This document shows positions 63,434 through 64,000 of a stretch of DNA of 64,000 nucleotides, piece by piece. This stretch comes from Pseudomonadota bacterium. Lineage in GTDB: Bacteria > Pseudomonadota > Gammaproteobacteria > Steroidobacterales > Steroidobacteraceae. The stretch's first letter is position 1, and each line of letters starts with the position of its first letter. Location: the NCBI GenBank assembly GCA_016720075.1, contig JADJXW010000010.1, positions 1-64,000 of the forward strand, read 5' to 3'. Below the pieces are notes generated by a model. The model was not told the DNA's origin. It saw only the letters and a program-made list of their open reading frames with translations, and did no database searches. The position numbers were made by a program, and so were the translations under genes.

Positions 63434-64000
63434 GGGCCCGCAATGCCAGCTGCAGACCCGCCCCAAGGCCGCCATTGCCTCCGGAACAGCGGGGGGGCAT
63501 TGTCCGACGCTCCCCGCCCAGGCTGCTCCACCGGTGAAGTAGGCCTCGTTTGCGCAGTTGGTGCAGAAAACGCTCCCCTCCCATTTTCCGGAAGGGGACA
63601 CATAGGCGATGCGCATCGTCAGCAGGTTGTATTCCGGGATGAAGATCGTCGTGCTGTCCTGCGGGGACGTGGCCTGCTCATCGGCGTACGACATGTTGGC
63701 GATCGCCGTGATGCTCCCGCCGCCCGACAGATTGTGCGAGTAGCGGGCGCCCAGCGAGTAGGTCAACTCCGGTGCGCGCGAGAACCATGAACTGAGCGAC
63801 ACACCACCCGTCGCGTTGGTGATCTTGTCCCAGCGGGCATCCAGCGTCCCGACGCTGGCTGACAACTGCAATCCGCGCGTGACTTGCGCAAGCACATCGA
63901 CTTCCAGGCCGTCGATCTTCGCGTCGCCGATGTTCTCCGTGCATCGATTCGCGCAATTGGGCGAAGCCGCCACCGTAACCTGCTTGTTGGTGTAGTCCGA
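63434..64000 (-). CDS. TonB-dependent receptor, C-terminal part (partial)
   Basis: The frame enters from the right edge. Barrel strands are visible: IDGLEVDVLAQVTRGLQLSA, SVGTLDARWDKITNATGG, LTYSLGARYSHNLSGGGSIT and PEYNLLTMRIAYVSPSGKWE. CTNCANEAYFTGGAAWAGSV follows. The usual aromatic-ended terminal strand and a stop are not found, because the frame runs on into the DUF1080 gene; a frameshift near 63480 is likely. It would deliver the substrate for the DUF1080, phosphatase and hydrolase genes downstream. Confidence 0.75.

Overview
The window is GC-rich (roughly 63-66% by eye) bacterial chromosome, densely packed, with many ATGA/GTGA start-stop overlaps. It is dominated by exported redox enzymes: quinoproteins, c-type cytochromes, covalent-flavin oxidases, molybdenum hydroxylases, a Rieske oxygenase and TonB receptors. 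The gene families (qNOR, AAHS-type MFS, VAO/PCMH flavocytochromes, a BtuB riboswitch) point to a free-living gammaproteobacterium. I would guess a Steroidobacteraceae/Nevskiales-like organism that degrades lignin- or phenylpropanoid-type aromatics, but no rRNA or housekeeping marker here fixes the taxon.

Layout. 1-5.7 kb: an OsmC-like protein divergent from an AhpD-like protein, a DUF2807 protein, a beta-propeller protein, an SDR and a di-heme peroxidase. 5.7-14.5 kb: two two-subunit molybdenum hydroxylase (IorAB-like) pairs around a sugar-epimerase-type gene, then two aldo/keto reductases (one with a large internal deletion) facing a LysR gene. 15.5-25.4 kb: an operon of covalent-flavin oxidase, cytochrome c, small secreted protein, DUF3237 and esterase, with a LysR gene facing SnoaL-like, SDR, aromatic-acid transporter and PQQ alcohol dehydrogenase genes. 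25.4-36.3 kb: a secreted-enzyme cluster of a DUF6152 pair, ankyrin, DUF1592 cytochrome, DUF1552, quinoprotein, Tat-exported HpcH/HpaI aldolase and metallo-beta-lactamase-fold protein. 36.3-37.5 kb: a tRNA-Ser 3'-end remnant followed by toxin-antitoxin debris (Doc/AbrB). 37.6-40.9 kb: a GspC-like PDZ protein, a spondin-domain protein and an OmpR-type two-component system. 40.9-41.7 kb: a poly-G tract that looks like an assembly artefact, beside a broken DUF1223 gene. 41.7-46.4 kb: btuB under a cobalamin riboswitch, then a quinol nitric oxide reductase and SirB2. 46.5-50.0 kb: a TetR gene facing a PQQ dehydrogenase and a VOC protein. 50.2-60.0 kb: a TonB receptor and a second flavin oxidase operon (SMP-30, MFS, oxidase, cytochrome c, small secreted protein, Rieske oxygenase, FAD reductase) facing a TetR gene. 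60.1-64 kb: an alpha/beta hydrolase, a PhoD-like phosphatase, a DUF1080 lipoprotein and the end of another TonB receptor.

How it may work together (inference): TonB receptors import phenolic or other large substrates. Periplasmic flavocytochromes and PQQ dehydrogenases oxidise benzylic or side-chain alcohols and pass electrons to c-type cytochromes. Molybdenum hydroxylases, SDRs and AKRs handle aldehydes and ketones, and the Rieske system demethylates or hydroxylates the ring. The two flavin-oxidase operons share a translationally coupled trio (oxidase, monoheme cytochrome, small secreted protein) whose third member I do not recognise. Three copies of the palindrome CTAAYNNNRTTAG lie upstream of the second operon and of the TonB receptor and suggest one TetR regulon.

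Caution: more than a dozen genes are broken by a one- or two-base indel, several at homopolymers or short GC repeats. With the poly-G tract, this points to uncorrected sequencing or assembly errors rather than mass pseudogenisation. Such genes are annotated as one gene, with the break position given.
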